A stretch of 64,000 nucleotides of DNA. It comes from Kurthia sibirica. Lineage in GTDB: Bacteria > Bacillota > Bacilli > Bacillales_A > Planococcaceae. Positions within the stretch are counted from its first letter, which is position 1; each line of letters opens with the position of its first letter. A program made the position numbers and the translations under genes. The notes beneath the pieces are model-generated. The model saw only the letters and a list, made by a program, of their open reading frames with translations. It made no database searches and was not told the DNA's origin. Location of the stretch: NCBI RefSeq assembly GCF_003143975.1, contig NZ_QFVR01000020.1, forward strand, positions 1 through 64,000, in the 5' to 3' direction. Positions 8,558-16,866 of this stretch are shown here, piece after piece.

Positions 8558-8817
8558 AATCCAAACAATCCTCCAATTACAATAAAACTCATACCCTCTA
8601 TCATAACTAAAAGATTGTATTATGTAAATTGTCTGATTTATAAAAACACTAGCCATTTGTATCTACTTAAACAGATAAAATGCGGGTCAATAAATGGACT
8701 AAAAAAAGTAATTTTTTGATTAATTTACTAATATAAATTAGCTTATTGAACTACAATTTGAGATAATGGTAGAAGGTTGCTACATTATGCATTAAATTAA
8801 CTATTTATTTCATCTTA

Positions 8818-9225
8818 TTATTTTCCTATTGAAATCCAATAATTAATATGAATCGCTCGTTCAATATCATCAAGTAATACATAGAAAATCATATGCTTTT
8901 GCCAATCAATTAGAGCATATTCTGACCTCATACGTAATGCGCGATCAAAATAAATTTTAGTCTTTGGTTTTTGGGTAATACTTGCTTGACTGAATAATTT
9001 TTTTTCATAGTGAAAATCAGTACTTTGTATAGAGGTTTCAATAGCCTGAATATCAATTTTACTGTCTCCAGCAGTCACTATTATTTGCTCGATTCCATCG
9101 TGTATAATATGGTGTTGCATAAGCAACTCTTTAGAATCGACATCTAAGATTTTTAACAATTCTTCTAGATCATTTATCATAATTGAAAATGGCATGCAGG
9201 CCAAATAATTTAATGGAATGGTCAT
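8818..9225 (-). CDS. Protein of unknown function (135 residues)
   Basis: I do not recognise this protein. It is soluble. Residues 15-45 are helical and acidic (INDLEELLKILDVDSKELL), residues 50-75 alternate like beta strands, and the C-terminal half (MRSEYALIDWQKHMIFYVLLDDIERAIHINYWIS) is helical and aromatic. A GAAGGGAC ribosome site precedes the ATG. No partner gene is adjacent in the same direction. Codon use matches its neighbours. Confidence 0.6.
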   Translation of the reverse strand: MTIPLNYLACMPFSIMINDLEELLKILDVDSKELLMQHHIIHDGIEQIIVTAGDSKIDIQAIETSIQSTDFHYEKKLFSQASITQKPKTKIYFDRALRMRSEYALIDWQKHMIFYVLLDDIERAIHINYWISIGK

Positions 9226-9372
9226 TAGTTAAGTCCCTTCTAGGATAGTTCGTTTTATCGCAGCTCATAGTACATCTTTTTATCTAAATTAATATCACTG
9301 ATGATGGTACTAAGTCCCTAACACAATAATTACTGCAATAGCCTGTCTTATCAAGATTCAATCGTTTGAAAA

Positions 9373-9389
9373 TGTCGAAATAATCGACA
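9373..9389. promoter_or_regulatory. Putative TetR operator
   Basis: A perfect inverted repeat TGTCGA-N5-TCGACA ends just before the ribosome site of the TetR-family gene. Its position and symmetry fit an autoregulatory operator. Confidence 0.65.
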
Positions 9390-9406
9390 GAAGGGGAATA
9401 TTGTAC

Positions 9407-9952
9407 ATGAAACTGACAGACATTAAATTAACAAGAACGAAATTACAATTATGGAATGCACTATGTGAGTTACTATTCAATGAAAAGAGAGAATTTGATA
9501 CATTAACCATCAATGATATTTGCCAACAAGCTTTTGTTCATCGTTCGACTTTTTATAACCATTTTTCAGATAAATTCCACCTTTTTCAGTTTGGTTACGA
9601 ATTAACTTTAAGTAAGAAAAGTGGTTTCTCAACTGCTTCAAGATTATTGTCTCCTTTTGAAACAATTGTTAATGTAAACGAACAGTTAATGTTCCCGATC
9701 CTTTTACATAGCTACCCAAATTCATTAAAGCCTTTAATTCATGAAGCACAAAAAAAAGAAATCACAATGAATTTAACTTTATTACTTGAAAAGAATTATG
9801 ATTTGAAACTCCCACTTGAAATAACAGCTGATTTACTAACGAGTGTCTATACTGCATTATCTAATTATGTTATTTCAAATAAAATGTCTGCACAAGAAGC
9901 AGACCATTCATTTAGGTTATTTATTAAAGGCGGCTTAATAACAGAACTTTAA
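9407..9952 (+). CDS. TetR/AcrR-family transcriptional regulator
   Basis: A 181-residue protein. Residues 10-55 carry the helix-turn-helix (ALCELLFNE, LTINDICQQAFVHRSTFYNHF, then SDKFHLF), the classic TetR signature with the F-Y-x-H-F recognition helix. The C-terminal part is a variable helical ligand domain ending SFRLFIKGGL. AAGGGG lies 10 nt before the ATG; a TTG at 9401 is an alternative. The 17-bp palindrome at 9373-9389 is probably its operator. No adjacent target gene is on the same strand, so the regulon beyond itself is unknown. Confidence 0.85.
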   Translation: MKLTDIKLTRTKLQLWNALCELLFNEKREFDTLTINDICQQAFVHRSTFYNHFSDKFHLFQFGYELTLSKKSGFSTASRLLSPFETIVNVNEQLMFPILLHSYPNSLKPLIHEAQKKEITMNLTLLLEKNYDLKLPLEITADLLTSVYTALSNYVISNKMSAQEADHSFRLFIKGGLITEL

Positions 9953-10038
9953 ATTTAAAGAAATTCCATTAATAAAATTCGACTTTTCAAACGGTTTTGG
10001 CGCATTTTAATTATTGCTTGATCATGACAACTAAAGAA

Positions 10039-10082
10039 GGTGCTACTAAAAACGATACAATCATCGTTTTTGTGTAGCACCC
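10039..10082. terminator. Bidirectional terminator
   Basis: GGTGCTAC.AAAAACGAT pairs with ATCGTTTTTGTGTAGCACC. It separates the convergent TetR and hydrolase-fold genes. Confidence 0.8.
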
Positions 10083-10091
10083 TCTTTGTCG

Positions 10092-11003
10092 TTAGACTGA
10101 TTTTAAAAAAACGTCTACCTCATTAATTATTTGCTTTGTTTTTTTATCGTATAAACCTGGTATGGAAAAGAAACCATGTATTGTATTTTCTGCGACTCGA
10201 CTAAAAACGACTACACCATGGTCGCTAAGTTTTTTCGCATAGAGCATTCCTTCATCTACTAGTGGATCGTACTCCGCACATAAAATATACACAGGACAAT
10301 GATTTGAAAAATCATTTCCGTTTAGCGGAGATAAAAGCAAATTATCCAGCAATAACTCAGCAGAAATTTGACTATAAAAATGCTCAATCCAATCTGTTTC
10401 TAATATATATGCAGAGCCATTAATCTCTTTCGAAGGCGTGGTTAAATTCGGTGCGACAGATGGATAGAACAGACAAATCGCTTTGACATTCGGCTTGTCA
10501 TGTTGAATCACTTGCTCTGCTGCTGCGATTACAGAAGCACCAAAACCATCTCCACATAAGACAATATGTTGCGGCGTAGCATTTAAGAGACGCGCATTTT
10601 TTTCAACCCATTCGATTGCATCGATACAGTCATTAACGGGTGTCGGCATTTGAGTCATGCGATAATTGACCGCTACTACAGTCATATTACAAATAACAGC
10701 AAATTCTCTTAGTTGATTCTCTAAATGATAAAAATTGCTATTAACAAGAAAACTGCCATGAAAAAACAATAAAACCGGTCTCATGCTTTCTTCATTTGGA
10801 TAAATGACACGTGCCTCTAACTCATGTCCATCTCTAGTCGGAATGCTAAATTGTTCTGCGTGATCAATATGAACAGATGTATGCGGTTCTTCATGCCTTA
10901 AATGAAACCAGTCTTGACGTTGTTGCTCTGTCAAAGCTTGCAACTTTCCATGGTCACTGGCTCTCTCTATAAATGATAATGTTTTCTTTGATAATTTCCC
11001 CAT
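10092..11003 (-). CDS. Alpha/beta-hydrolase fold protein, HSL/esterase family, apparently lacking the nucleophile
   Basis: A 303-residue protein with the full hormone-sensitive-lipase-type layout: strand VLLFFHGSF (oxyanion HGGG reduced to HGSF, 82-85), AVNYRM, the elbow, and the acid and base in LCAEYDPLVDEG (Asp246) and IHGFFS (His276). At the elbow the usual GDSAGG reads GDGFGAS (151-157), so the Ser nucleophile is Gly; Ser157 is in the wrong place. The fold call is firm, but activity as an esterase is doubtful. It may be a binding protein or use another residue. GGAGGG precedes the ATG. It lies 59 nt downstream of nnr on the same strand and may be co-transcribed. Confidence 0.8.
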   Translation of the reverse strand: MGKLSKKTLSFIERASDHGKLQALTEQQRQDWFHLRHEEPHTSVHIDHAEQFSIPTRDGHELEARVIYPNEESMRPVLLFFHGSFLVNSNFYHLENQLREFAVICNMTVVAVNYRMTQMPTPVNDCIDAIEWVEKNARLLNATPQHIVLCGDGFGASVIAAAEQVIQHDKPNVKAICLFYPSVAPNLTTPSKEINGSAYILETDWIEHFYSQISAELLLDNLLLSPLNGNDFSNHCPVYILCAEYDPLVDEGMLYAKKLSDHGVVVFSRVAENTIHGFFSIPGLYDKKTKQIINEVDVFLKSV

Positions 11004-11062
11004 ATGAGCCCTCCTCCATTACATCGTTAGTAACTAATATTCCCTATTCTAAGCAAAAAAAA

Positions 11063-12574
11063 CTATCGGATATATTGTCCTAATTTAATAGCTAACGCAT
11101 CAATCAATTGCCACGCAGTCATTTTATAATTACCTGTCCTTTTACCTACTTCACTTGCTGCCGCTGCATGGATATATACAGCTACTTGCATGGCTGCCAT
11201 CGGTTGACTCCCCTGTGCTAGTAAACTCGTTAAAAGACCAGTAAGAACATCTCCTGTACCACCTCGTCCAAGCGCATCATCTCCTATAGGACAAAGCCAT
11301 TGCTGACCATTTGGGGCGGTAATAATCGTGCGGTGACCTTTATATAAAACAAATGCATCATAGCGTTTTGCAAGTTCTTTCGCTACTCCAAATCGATTGT
11401 TCTCGACTTCGTCAATTGAGCGCTTCAGCAACATGGCCATTTCACCAGGATGGGGTGTTAGAATGGTTGGGGCGCTACGTTTTTTTAATTGTTCTTGCAT
11501 GTTGGTTGCATAGTATAAACCATCTGCATCAATAATAAGCGGATGATTTAAAGCAGTTATTTTTTGTAATATTGCTTGATGCAAAGTAGGTTTTTCACGA
11601 CCAAGACCAGGTCCAAAGGCGATTACATTGGCTTTATTAGGGATTTCTAATGCTTCGTCATAACTTGTTAAGAGAATATCTGGACTTTGACTCGCAATCG
11701 CTATATGAATCGCGCTTGTTGTAGTTAATTCGACAATGCCACATCCTGTTTGAAATGCTGCATTACTACAAAACACAGCTGCACCAATATATTTCGACGA
11801 TCCTGCAATAATCCAACTATAACCAAATACTCCTTTGTGGCCATCCGCAGGCCTATACGGGATACCTGAAGAAACTAGCTTGTCATCAATGACTTGGGGT
11901 AAATCCATACCTAGTTTGGCATGCGCTGCTATTTTCACAGAAATATTTAAACAGTGCCACTCGCCAATAACTGCTGGGCCTTGTTGTAAAAAGAAGCCCG
12001 TTTTTGGCGCTGCTAATGTATATGTTTTTTTTGCATGCACAGCAATCGTAGGAATACGACCATTTGTTGCATGAAGTCCAGAAGGAAGGTCGACTGCAAT
12101 TTTGTAGGCTGTTGCATCATTGATACATTGAATAAGCGTTTCTTCATATAGACGTAGTTCTCCTTCTAATCCAGTACCAAGCAAACAATCAATTATATAT
12201 GTGCTTTCCCCTAGTTGTTGCTTCAATCTCGTTAATTGTTGATCGCAGAGCTGCCAATCATTAGGGAAATTTTTATTATAAATCGTAAAATGTTGTGCTG
12301 CCACTCCTTTTAAGTGTTGCGGTTCATAGGCTAAAAACAAAGAACAATTATAACCCATTTCCTTCAATCGGCGTGCAATTACAAATCCATCTCCACCATT
12401 ATTACCAGCTCCACAAACGATTGTAATGATGGCATCTCTCGTCAGATCATTGTGAATAAGTGCGTGGCTTACGGCATTACCTGCAATCTCCATTAATAAC
12501 AACTCATTTAATCCACCATATTCAATCGTGTAGGCATCTAATTCTCTCATTTGTTGCGCAGTGCAAATATACAT
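11063..12574 (-). CDS. nnr: Bifunctional NAD(P)HX epimerase / ADP-dependent NAD(P)HX dehydratase
   Basis: A 503-residue fusion. Residues 1-215 are the YjeF_N Rossmann epimerase (TIVCGAGNNGGDGFVIARRL, then IIDCLLGTGLEGEL and VDLPSGLHATNG). Residues 225-500 are the ribokinase-like YjeF_C dehydratase (IIAGSSKYIGAAV, VIAFGPGLGRE, ILTPHPGEMAMLL, GRGGTGDVLTGLL). Together they repair hydrated NADH and NADPH in the cytoplasm. Length and domain order are those of the standard bacterial Nnr. GGAGG precedes the ATG. The terminator hairpin at 12614-12650 isolates it from the upstream GTPase gene. Confidence 0.95.
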   Translation of the reverse strand: MYICTAQQMRELDAYTIEYGGLNELLLMEIAGNAVSHALIHNDLTRDAIITIVCGAGNNGGDGFVIARRLKEMGYNCSLFLAYEPQHLKGVAAQHFTIYNKNFPNDWQLCDQQLTRLKQQLGESTYIIDCLLGTGLEGELRLYEETLIQCINDATAYKIAVDLPSGLHATNGRIPTIAVHAKKTYTLAAPKTGFFLQQGPAVIGEWHCLNISVKIAAHAKLGMDLPQVIDDKLVSSGIPYRPADGHKGVFGYSWIIAGSSKYIGAAVFCSNAAFQTGCGIVELTTTSAIHIAIASQSPDILLTSYDEALEIPNKANVIAFGPGLGREKPTLHQAILQKITALNHPLIIDADGLYYATNMQEQLKKRSAPTILTPHPGEMAMLLKRSIDEVENNRFGVAKELAKRYDAFVLYKGHRTIITAPNGQQWLCPIGDDALGRGGTGDVLTGLLTSLLAQGSQPMAAMQVAVYIHAAAASEVGKRTGNYKMTAWQLIDALAIKLGQYIR

Positions 12575-12613
12575 AATAAAACCTCCTTACTACCTATATA
12601 CCCCACTAAAAAA

Positions 12614-12650
12614 AACGTCAAAACCGCTTATGATTAACGGTTTTGACGTT
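12614..12650 (-). terminator. Terminator of the TetM-like gene
   Basis: Perfect arms AACGTCAAAACCG / CGGTTTTGACGTT, followed by a seven-T run on the minus strand, immediately behind the stop at 12663. Confidence 0.9.
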
Positions 12651-12662
12651 ACTTTTCATTGT

Positions 12663-14594
12663 TTATAAAGAGTGTTCTGTCGTGCAATGCATGGTCGCCT
12701 TAGCATCTTGCCAAGCTACTGTGTAACCTTTTCCTTTATTTAAAAAGACTGAATTTGACGTATAGGTGGCATCGGCATCTTTTTTATAACCCAGCACTTC
12801 AACTACTTCTGCTGTATTATGACAGACATCATAGCCATCTACCCTTACTTGTAAACTGCCTCGCCCACTTGTATAGGAGGCAAACTCTGATGGATAGTCT
12901 TGAAAGTTCGTTACGGGTACACGTCCACTAATCTCAACATATTCTCCTTTTGTAACAGGTGCATGCATGACTCCGCTCAACTTTTGGATATCGGTCATCA
13001 TTCTTCCAATATATTCAATGTTTGCTGACATTGTAAAAGCATAAAATGGTTCTAGCAAAACAATTGTTGCTTGCTCTAAACCTTGGCGAATCGCTCGTTT
13101 CGTCGCTTCTATAAAATCTCCGCCATCTGTATGCATCGCGTGCGCTCGCCCTGTTAATAAGGTGATTTTAACATCTGTCAAAGCAGAGCCTGTCAATAAA
13201 CTTTTATGTGTTTTCCATGCTGCTGTTTGTAAAGCTAAACTTTGATACCCCATTTGCATATCGTTAGCATGACATTCATTGACCACTTCGATACCCGATC
13301 CGCGTTCGGCGGCTTCCAAACATAGATGCACTTCTGAATAATGCTTTAATGGCTCAAAATGACCGTAACCAATGACTCGATCTGCTATCGTTTCTTTATA
13401 AATAATCGTTGGTATTTCAAAGTGGATTTTTTCACCAAAACGTTCATCTATTATTTGGGTTAGCACTTCCAGCTGAATTTTACCCATAATTTTCACATGA
13501 ATTTCCTGTAATGATTCAACCCATTCTATTTCCAAAGCTGGATCTTCAGCTTCTAATAATCTACAGTATGCTACTATTTCTTTTGCATGAATTGATGCTG
13601 CATGTACAATTTTAGAACGCATCGTTGGTATTAGTTGGGCCTCATAGGGATATGACTTACCTATTGACATGCCTACCTTGCTATTTTTCAAGCCAATCAC
13701 ACCAATTGTTTCACCAGCAAACGCCTGCTGTTGCTCTAAATATTTACGTCCATTATATTTTCTCAGTTGTGTCACTTTAAAAAGTTCTCCATCAACCATT
13801 ATTTTATCACGTACTGTGATTTTACCTTGCAGTATTTTTATAAAAGCAATTTTTTGCTGTTGTTCATCATGTCTTATTTTATAAATGATTGCTTGCAGTT
13901 GCTCTTGTTGTGGAAATACCGGACGCAATAGTTGACTTAGTACTTGTAAGAATTCCGTAATCCCCTCATTTTTTAATGCTGCGCCAAAACTAATCGGGAA
14001 GTAATCGGATGCCATAAAGGATTTTGACATACAATCGTACCATTGTTGATCATCAAATGCTTCAGAAAAATAAGCTTCCATTGTCTCATCATTCAATGCC
14101 GCGAAGCGTTCCACTGCATCTTCGAATACTGTAAAAGATTGGGCATTTCCTGTCAGTTGGCGATGAATATCTGCCAAGATAAATTGTTCATTTGCTGCTA
14201 TTTGATCCATTTTATTGACAAAGATAAATGTGGGTATCTCATATTGGCGAAGTAGATTCCAAATAGTCAGCGTATGCCCTTGAATGCCACTAGCGCCATC
14301 AATAAGTAGAATAGCCGCGTCTAATGCTAGTAATGACCTCTCCATCTCTGCAGAAAAATCGGTATGACCAGGTGTATCAATTATCGTATAGAGAGTATCT
14401 TCATACATAAATGTCGCTTGTTCAGCAAATACTGTAATCCCTCTTTGTTGCTCGATTATATGTAAATCAAGGTGAGCAGTTTGATGATCTACACGCCCCA
14501 TCTCTTTTATACTATGTGTGTGGAATAATAATTGTTCGGAGAATGTTGTTTTACCTGCATCCACATGTGCCAAAATCCCAATTGTTTTAAACAT
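12663..14594 (-). CDS. TetM/TetO-like ribosomal-protection GTPase (EF-G paralogue)
   Basis: A 643-residue translational GTPase. G1 AHVDAGKT (about 9-16), G2 RGITV, G3 DTPGH and G4 NKMD are all intact, followed by domains II-V of the EF-G type; length and divergence fit the Tet(M)/Tet(O)/OtrA group, not EF-G. In the domain IV loop that enters the tetracycline site in Tet(M) (YSPVSTPADF) this protein has TGRAHAMHTDGGDF, as in many chromosomal homologues of untested function. It therefore may or may not protect against tetracycline. GAGGA precedes the ATG. An 8-bp inverted repeat lies 27 nt upstream; a strong terminator follows. Confidence 0.85.
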   Translation of the reverse strand: MFKTIGILAHVDAGKTTFSEQLLFHTHSIKEMGRVDHQTAHLDLHIIEQQRGITVFAEQATFMYEDTLYTIIDTPGHTDFSAEMERSLLALDAAILLIDGASGIQGHTLTIWNLLRQYEIPTFIFVNKMDQIAANEQFILADIHRQLTGNAQSFTVFEDAVERFAALNDETMEAYFSEAFDDQQWYDCMSKSFMASDYFPISFGAALKNEGITEFLQVLSQLLRPVFPQQEQLQAIIYKIRHDEQQQKIAFIKILQGKITVRDKIMVDGELFKVTQLRKYNGRKYLEQQQAFAGETIGVIGLKNSKVGMSIGKSYPYEAQLIPTMRSKIVHAASIHAKEIVAYCRLLEAEDPALEIEWVESLQEIHVKIMGKIQLEVLTQIIDERFGEKIHFEIPTIIYKETIADRVIGYGHFEPLKHYSEVHLCLEAAERGSGIEVVNECHANDMQMGYQSLALQTAAWKTHKSLLTGSALTDVKITLLTGRAHAMHTDGGDFIEATKRAIRQGLEQATIVLLEPFYAFTMSANIEYIGRMMTDIQKLSGVMHAPVTKGEYVEISGRVPVTNFQDYPSEFASYTSGRGSLQVRVDGYDVCHNTAEVVEVLGYKKDADATYTSNSVFLNKGKGYTVAWQDAKATMHCTTEHSL

Positions 14595-14620
14595 AGAATT
14601 CCTCTTTCCCTACTATCTTT

Positions 14621-14650
14621 ATGCTAAATACTAGCTCTTTGTTTTAGCAT
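14621..14650. promoter_or_regulatory. Inverted repeat upstream of the TetM-like gene
   Basis: ATGCTAAA-N14-TTTAGCAT lies 27 nt before the start codon. It could be an operator or a leader hairpin. No leader peptide of the tet(M) kind was recognised. Confidence 0.35.
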
Positions 14651-14750
14651 TTATCTCACTAGCATACCGGTCGAATAATGTAAATAGAGTGGCGCTCAGT
14701 CTTTTTCATCCTTTTTTTGTAGATCATCAAATATCCACATCCTTCGATGT

Positions 14751-14921
14751 CTAGTCGAAAAACACATCTATTTTACTCATCAATCCTCTTGTATTTAGTG
14801 GCATTAAATACAAGACAGCCCACTCATTATTTGCCTCGTCATTTATGTCAGATAGATGCGCTTCAAAATAGTCATTTTTCTGATAGGGCACATCCGATAT
14901 GATTATTTCATACATTTTCAT
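14751..14921 (-). CDS. Small protein of unknown function (56 residues)
   Basis: I do not recognise it. The protein reads as a plausible soluble, acidic peptide (ISDVPYQKNDYFEAHLSD, then NEWAVLYLMPLNTRG). AGGA lies 8 nt before the ATG at 14921; another ATG sits two codons later. No terminator or operon context supports it, so it may be a remnant or chance frame. Confidence 0.4.
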   Translation of the reverse strand: MKMYEIIISDVPYQKNDYFEAHLSDINDEANNEWAVLYLMPLNTRGLMSKIDVFFD

Positions 14922-14939
14922 TACATCAATCCTATTCAT

Positions 14940-15189
14940 ATTTCCTACGATGAATATTCTTCATTTTGATCAGTCGCATCCCTTTCTTTGCTCGGTGAAG
15001 AATAAAGCTGTCATCCACTATCAGTAATAACGCTGGTCCTACTAATAATCGTGCCCTCAATCTATTTTAACGCCTCTACTCGAAAAGTTTTGTCGTGTCA
15101 TTATTAGAGTGCTAGCGCTAGATTTTCTATTGACTATAGAACTCATTATACAGGATTTTAGCCATATACAACTTATTTTATATGGCTTA
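14940..15189. other. Intergenic stretch beside the inverted-repeat element
   Basis: I see no gene here. A hairpin TAGCCATATA...TATATGGCTTA (about 15159-15190) adjoins the left end of the element at 15190, and a short GCTAGCGCTAG-like palindrome lies near 15112-15122. Confidence 0.4.
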
Positions 15190-15413
15190 TAAAAAGAGCC
15201 TGAGACAAACGTATTTTCAACAGAGAAAATCCCGTATGCTTTTTCAAAATCATACGGGATTATTCATTTCAAGCCATTTCCGCTTCGAGTCATTGCGTTC
15301 CTGTGGGGTTTTCAGCGCCTGCTATTCCCGCAGGCATCGTTTTCTGCGCGTTCAATTGCTTTGATGATGCGTATTGGAGACAGACTATTTTTGTTCTGTC
15401 TTAGGCTCTTTTT
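15190..15413. mobile_element. MITE-like element with terminal inverted repeats
   Basis: The left end reads AAAAAGAGCCTGAGACAAAC and the complement of the right end reads AAAAAGAGCCTAAGACAGAA. Inside are a hairpin ATCCCGTATG / CATACGGGAT and a bcr-like core GCGCCTGCTATTCCCGCAGGC. It encodes no protein. Length is about 224 bp. It ends 5 nt after the metA stop, so its right-hand end may also act as the metA terminator. Flanks offer TAT/ATA-like sequence but no clear target duplication. Confidence 0.65.
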
Positions 15414-15418
15414 ATGAT

Positions 15419-16327
15419 CTATTGCCATTCGTATGGTGTTTCTTGATACACATAATAATTCAACCAGTTTGAAAAGAGTAAATGGGTATGAGAACGCCAA
15501 CGATTAATCGGCTGTTCATTCGGGTTATCATTCGGAAAATAATGACTCGGTATTTGGACATCTAGACCACGTGCTAAGTCCCGTTGGTATTCTGTTGCCA
15601 ATGTATCGGCATCATATTCTAAATGACCTGTCACCATTATTTGTTTACCATCTTTTGACACGATGATAAATGCGCCTGCCTCTGGTGATTCAGAGACCAG
15701 TTCTAAATCTGGATGCGCTAAAATTGCTTCTGTTGATACCGAAGTATTTCGCGAATGAGGTGCAGTAAATACATCATTAAAACCTCTTGTTAAATTGATG
15801 GTACTATCGTGGACAATATGATCAAAAATACCCGAGCATTTTTCCGGCAAAGTATACTTACCAATGCCATAATGATGGTATAACGCTGCCTGAGCTCCCC
15901 AACATATATTCAACACGGACGTCACATGTGTTTTAGTCCACTCCATAATTTCCACCATTTCTACCCAAAAATCAACTTCGTGAAAATCAAAAAGTTCAAT
16001 TGGTGCACCCGTTACAATTAAGCCATCATAACGCTTATCTTTTATATGCTCAAACGTATCATAAAATGATTCTAAATGGTTTTTACTCGCCGTTTTAGAC
16101 ACATGCGTAGCCGTATCTAAAAATGTAATATTTACTTGTAGCGGTGTATTACCTAGTAGCCGTAATAATTGTAGTTCTGTTTTTTCTTTTTCGGGCATTA
16201 AATTAAAGATTAGAATATTTAACGGTCGAATATTTTGACTCATTGAACGTTCTTCGTCCATTATAAAAATCTTCTCTTGTTGTAAAAATTTCGCAGCCGG
16301 TAGCGCACTTGGAAAATTGATTGGCAT
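15419..16327 (-). CDS. metA: Homoserine O-acetyltransferase (MetA family)
   Basis: A 302-residue enzyme for the first committed step of methionine synthesis. The nucleophile is Cys142 in NICWGAQA. The acyl-donor residue is Glu111 in [11 protein letters not shown]; in the MetA family Glu here marks acetyl-CoA use, while Gly (as in E. coli) marks succinyl-CoA, so acetylation is predicted despite the usual succinyltransferase label. The C-terminal region ([16 protein letters not shown]) is complete. AAGGAGG precedes the ATG at 16327; the longer frame would run into the riboswitch terminator. Expression is under the SAM riboswitch directly upstream. Confidence 0.95.
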   Translation of the reverse strand: MPINFPSALPAAKFLQQEKIFIMDEERSMSQNIRPLNILIFNLMPEKEKTELQLLRLLGNTPLQVNITFLDTATHVSKTASKNHLESFYDTFEHIKDKRYDGLIVTGAPIELFDFHEVDFWVEMVEIMEWTKTHVTSVLNICWGAQAALYHHYGIGKYTLPEKCSGIFDHIVHDSTINLTRGFNDVFTAPHSRNTSVSTEAILAHPDLELVSESPEAGAFIIVSKDGKQIMVTGHLEYDADTLATEYQRDLARGLDVQIPSHYFPNDNPNEQPINRWRSHTHLLFSNWLNYYVYQETPYEWQ

Positions 16328-16354
16328 GTAAAACTCCTCCTTAAAATATAAAAA

Positions 16355-16380
16355 ATCCACATTCTTAGATAAGAATGCGG
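16355..16380 (-). terminator. metA: Riboswitch-linked transcription terminator of metA
   Basis: CCGCATTCTTA-TCTA-AGAATGTGG followed by ATTTTTT on the minus strand, between the aptamer and the ribosome site. This is the expression platform that stops transcription when SAM is bound. Confidence 0.85.
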
Positions 16381-16400
16381 ACGTCATCAATCATGTCGCG

Positions 16401-16510
16401 TCTTATCGATCAGAAGATTTACTCCCGATGGATTTAGCACCTTTTCTGTATAGGACAGAAGGTTGCTGAAGCATCATTGGGCCATTTCCCTCAGCTTCTC
16501 TTGATAAGAA
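16401..16510 (-). promoter_or_regulatory. SAM-I riboswitch (S-box)
   Basis: On the minus strand the aptamer opens with TTCTTATCAAGAGAAGCTGA, then GGGAAATGGCCC, GATGCTTCAGCAACC and closes with GATAAGA, which pairs with the opening TCTTATC as P1. All S-box landmarks are present. It senses S-adenosylmethionine and controls metA by attenuation. Confidence 0.95.
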
Positions 16511-16526
16511 ATATGTAATTGAAGCT

Positions 16527-16555
16527 ATCATAGCAAAGTTAATTGTCAATAGCAA
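16527..16555 (-). promoter_or_regulatory. Sigma-A-type promoter of metA
   Basis: The minus strand reads TTGCTA, 17 bp, TATGAT. Transcription would begin around 16520, about ten nucleotides before the riboswitch P1 stem, which supports the choice. Confidence 0.55.
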
Positions 16556-16866
16556 ACTTTTCTGACAATAAAGAAATTTTGTTATTTCATTATAACTTTA
16601 AGCATAAAACTTAAAAAACTATTTATTGCCAAAATTCCATCTTTTATCATTATAGAATAGAAAGGTTTTATAGTCGAACATTCGGGTATTCCTACAATAC
16701 GAACATTTAAGCCTTATTTACTTAAAAATTAAAATATAATTAAAAATTTGAATTATTTGATAATTAATAAGGAAAGACTGTTATATAACTATAGAATATG
16801 TTAAACTATTCACTAATCATATGATGGAATATGAACTACATATATACAAAGAAGGAGTGCGTGTCC
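16556..16866. other. Divergent intergenic region of metA and the aminotransferase
   Basis: AT-rich DNA of about 300 bp. It holds the upstream part of the metA promoter and presumably the promoter of the aminotransferase gene, whose ribosome site GAAGGAG is at 16851-16857. I see no further structured RNA or gene. Confidence 0.45.
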
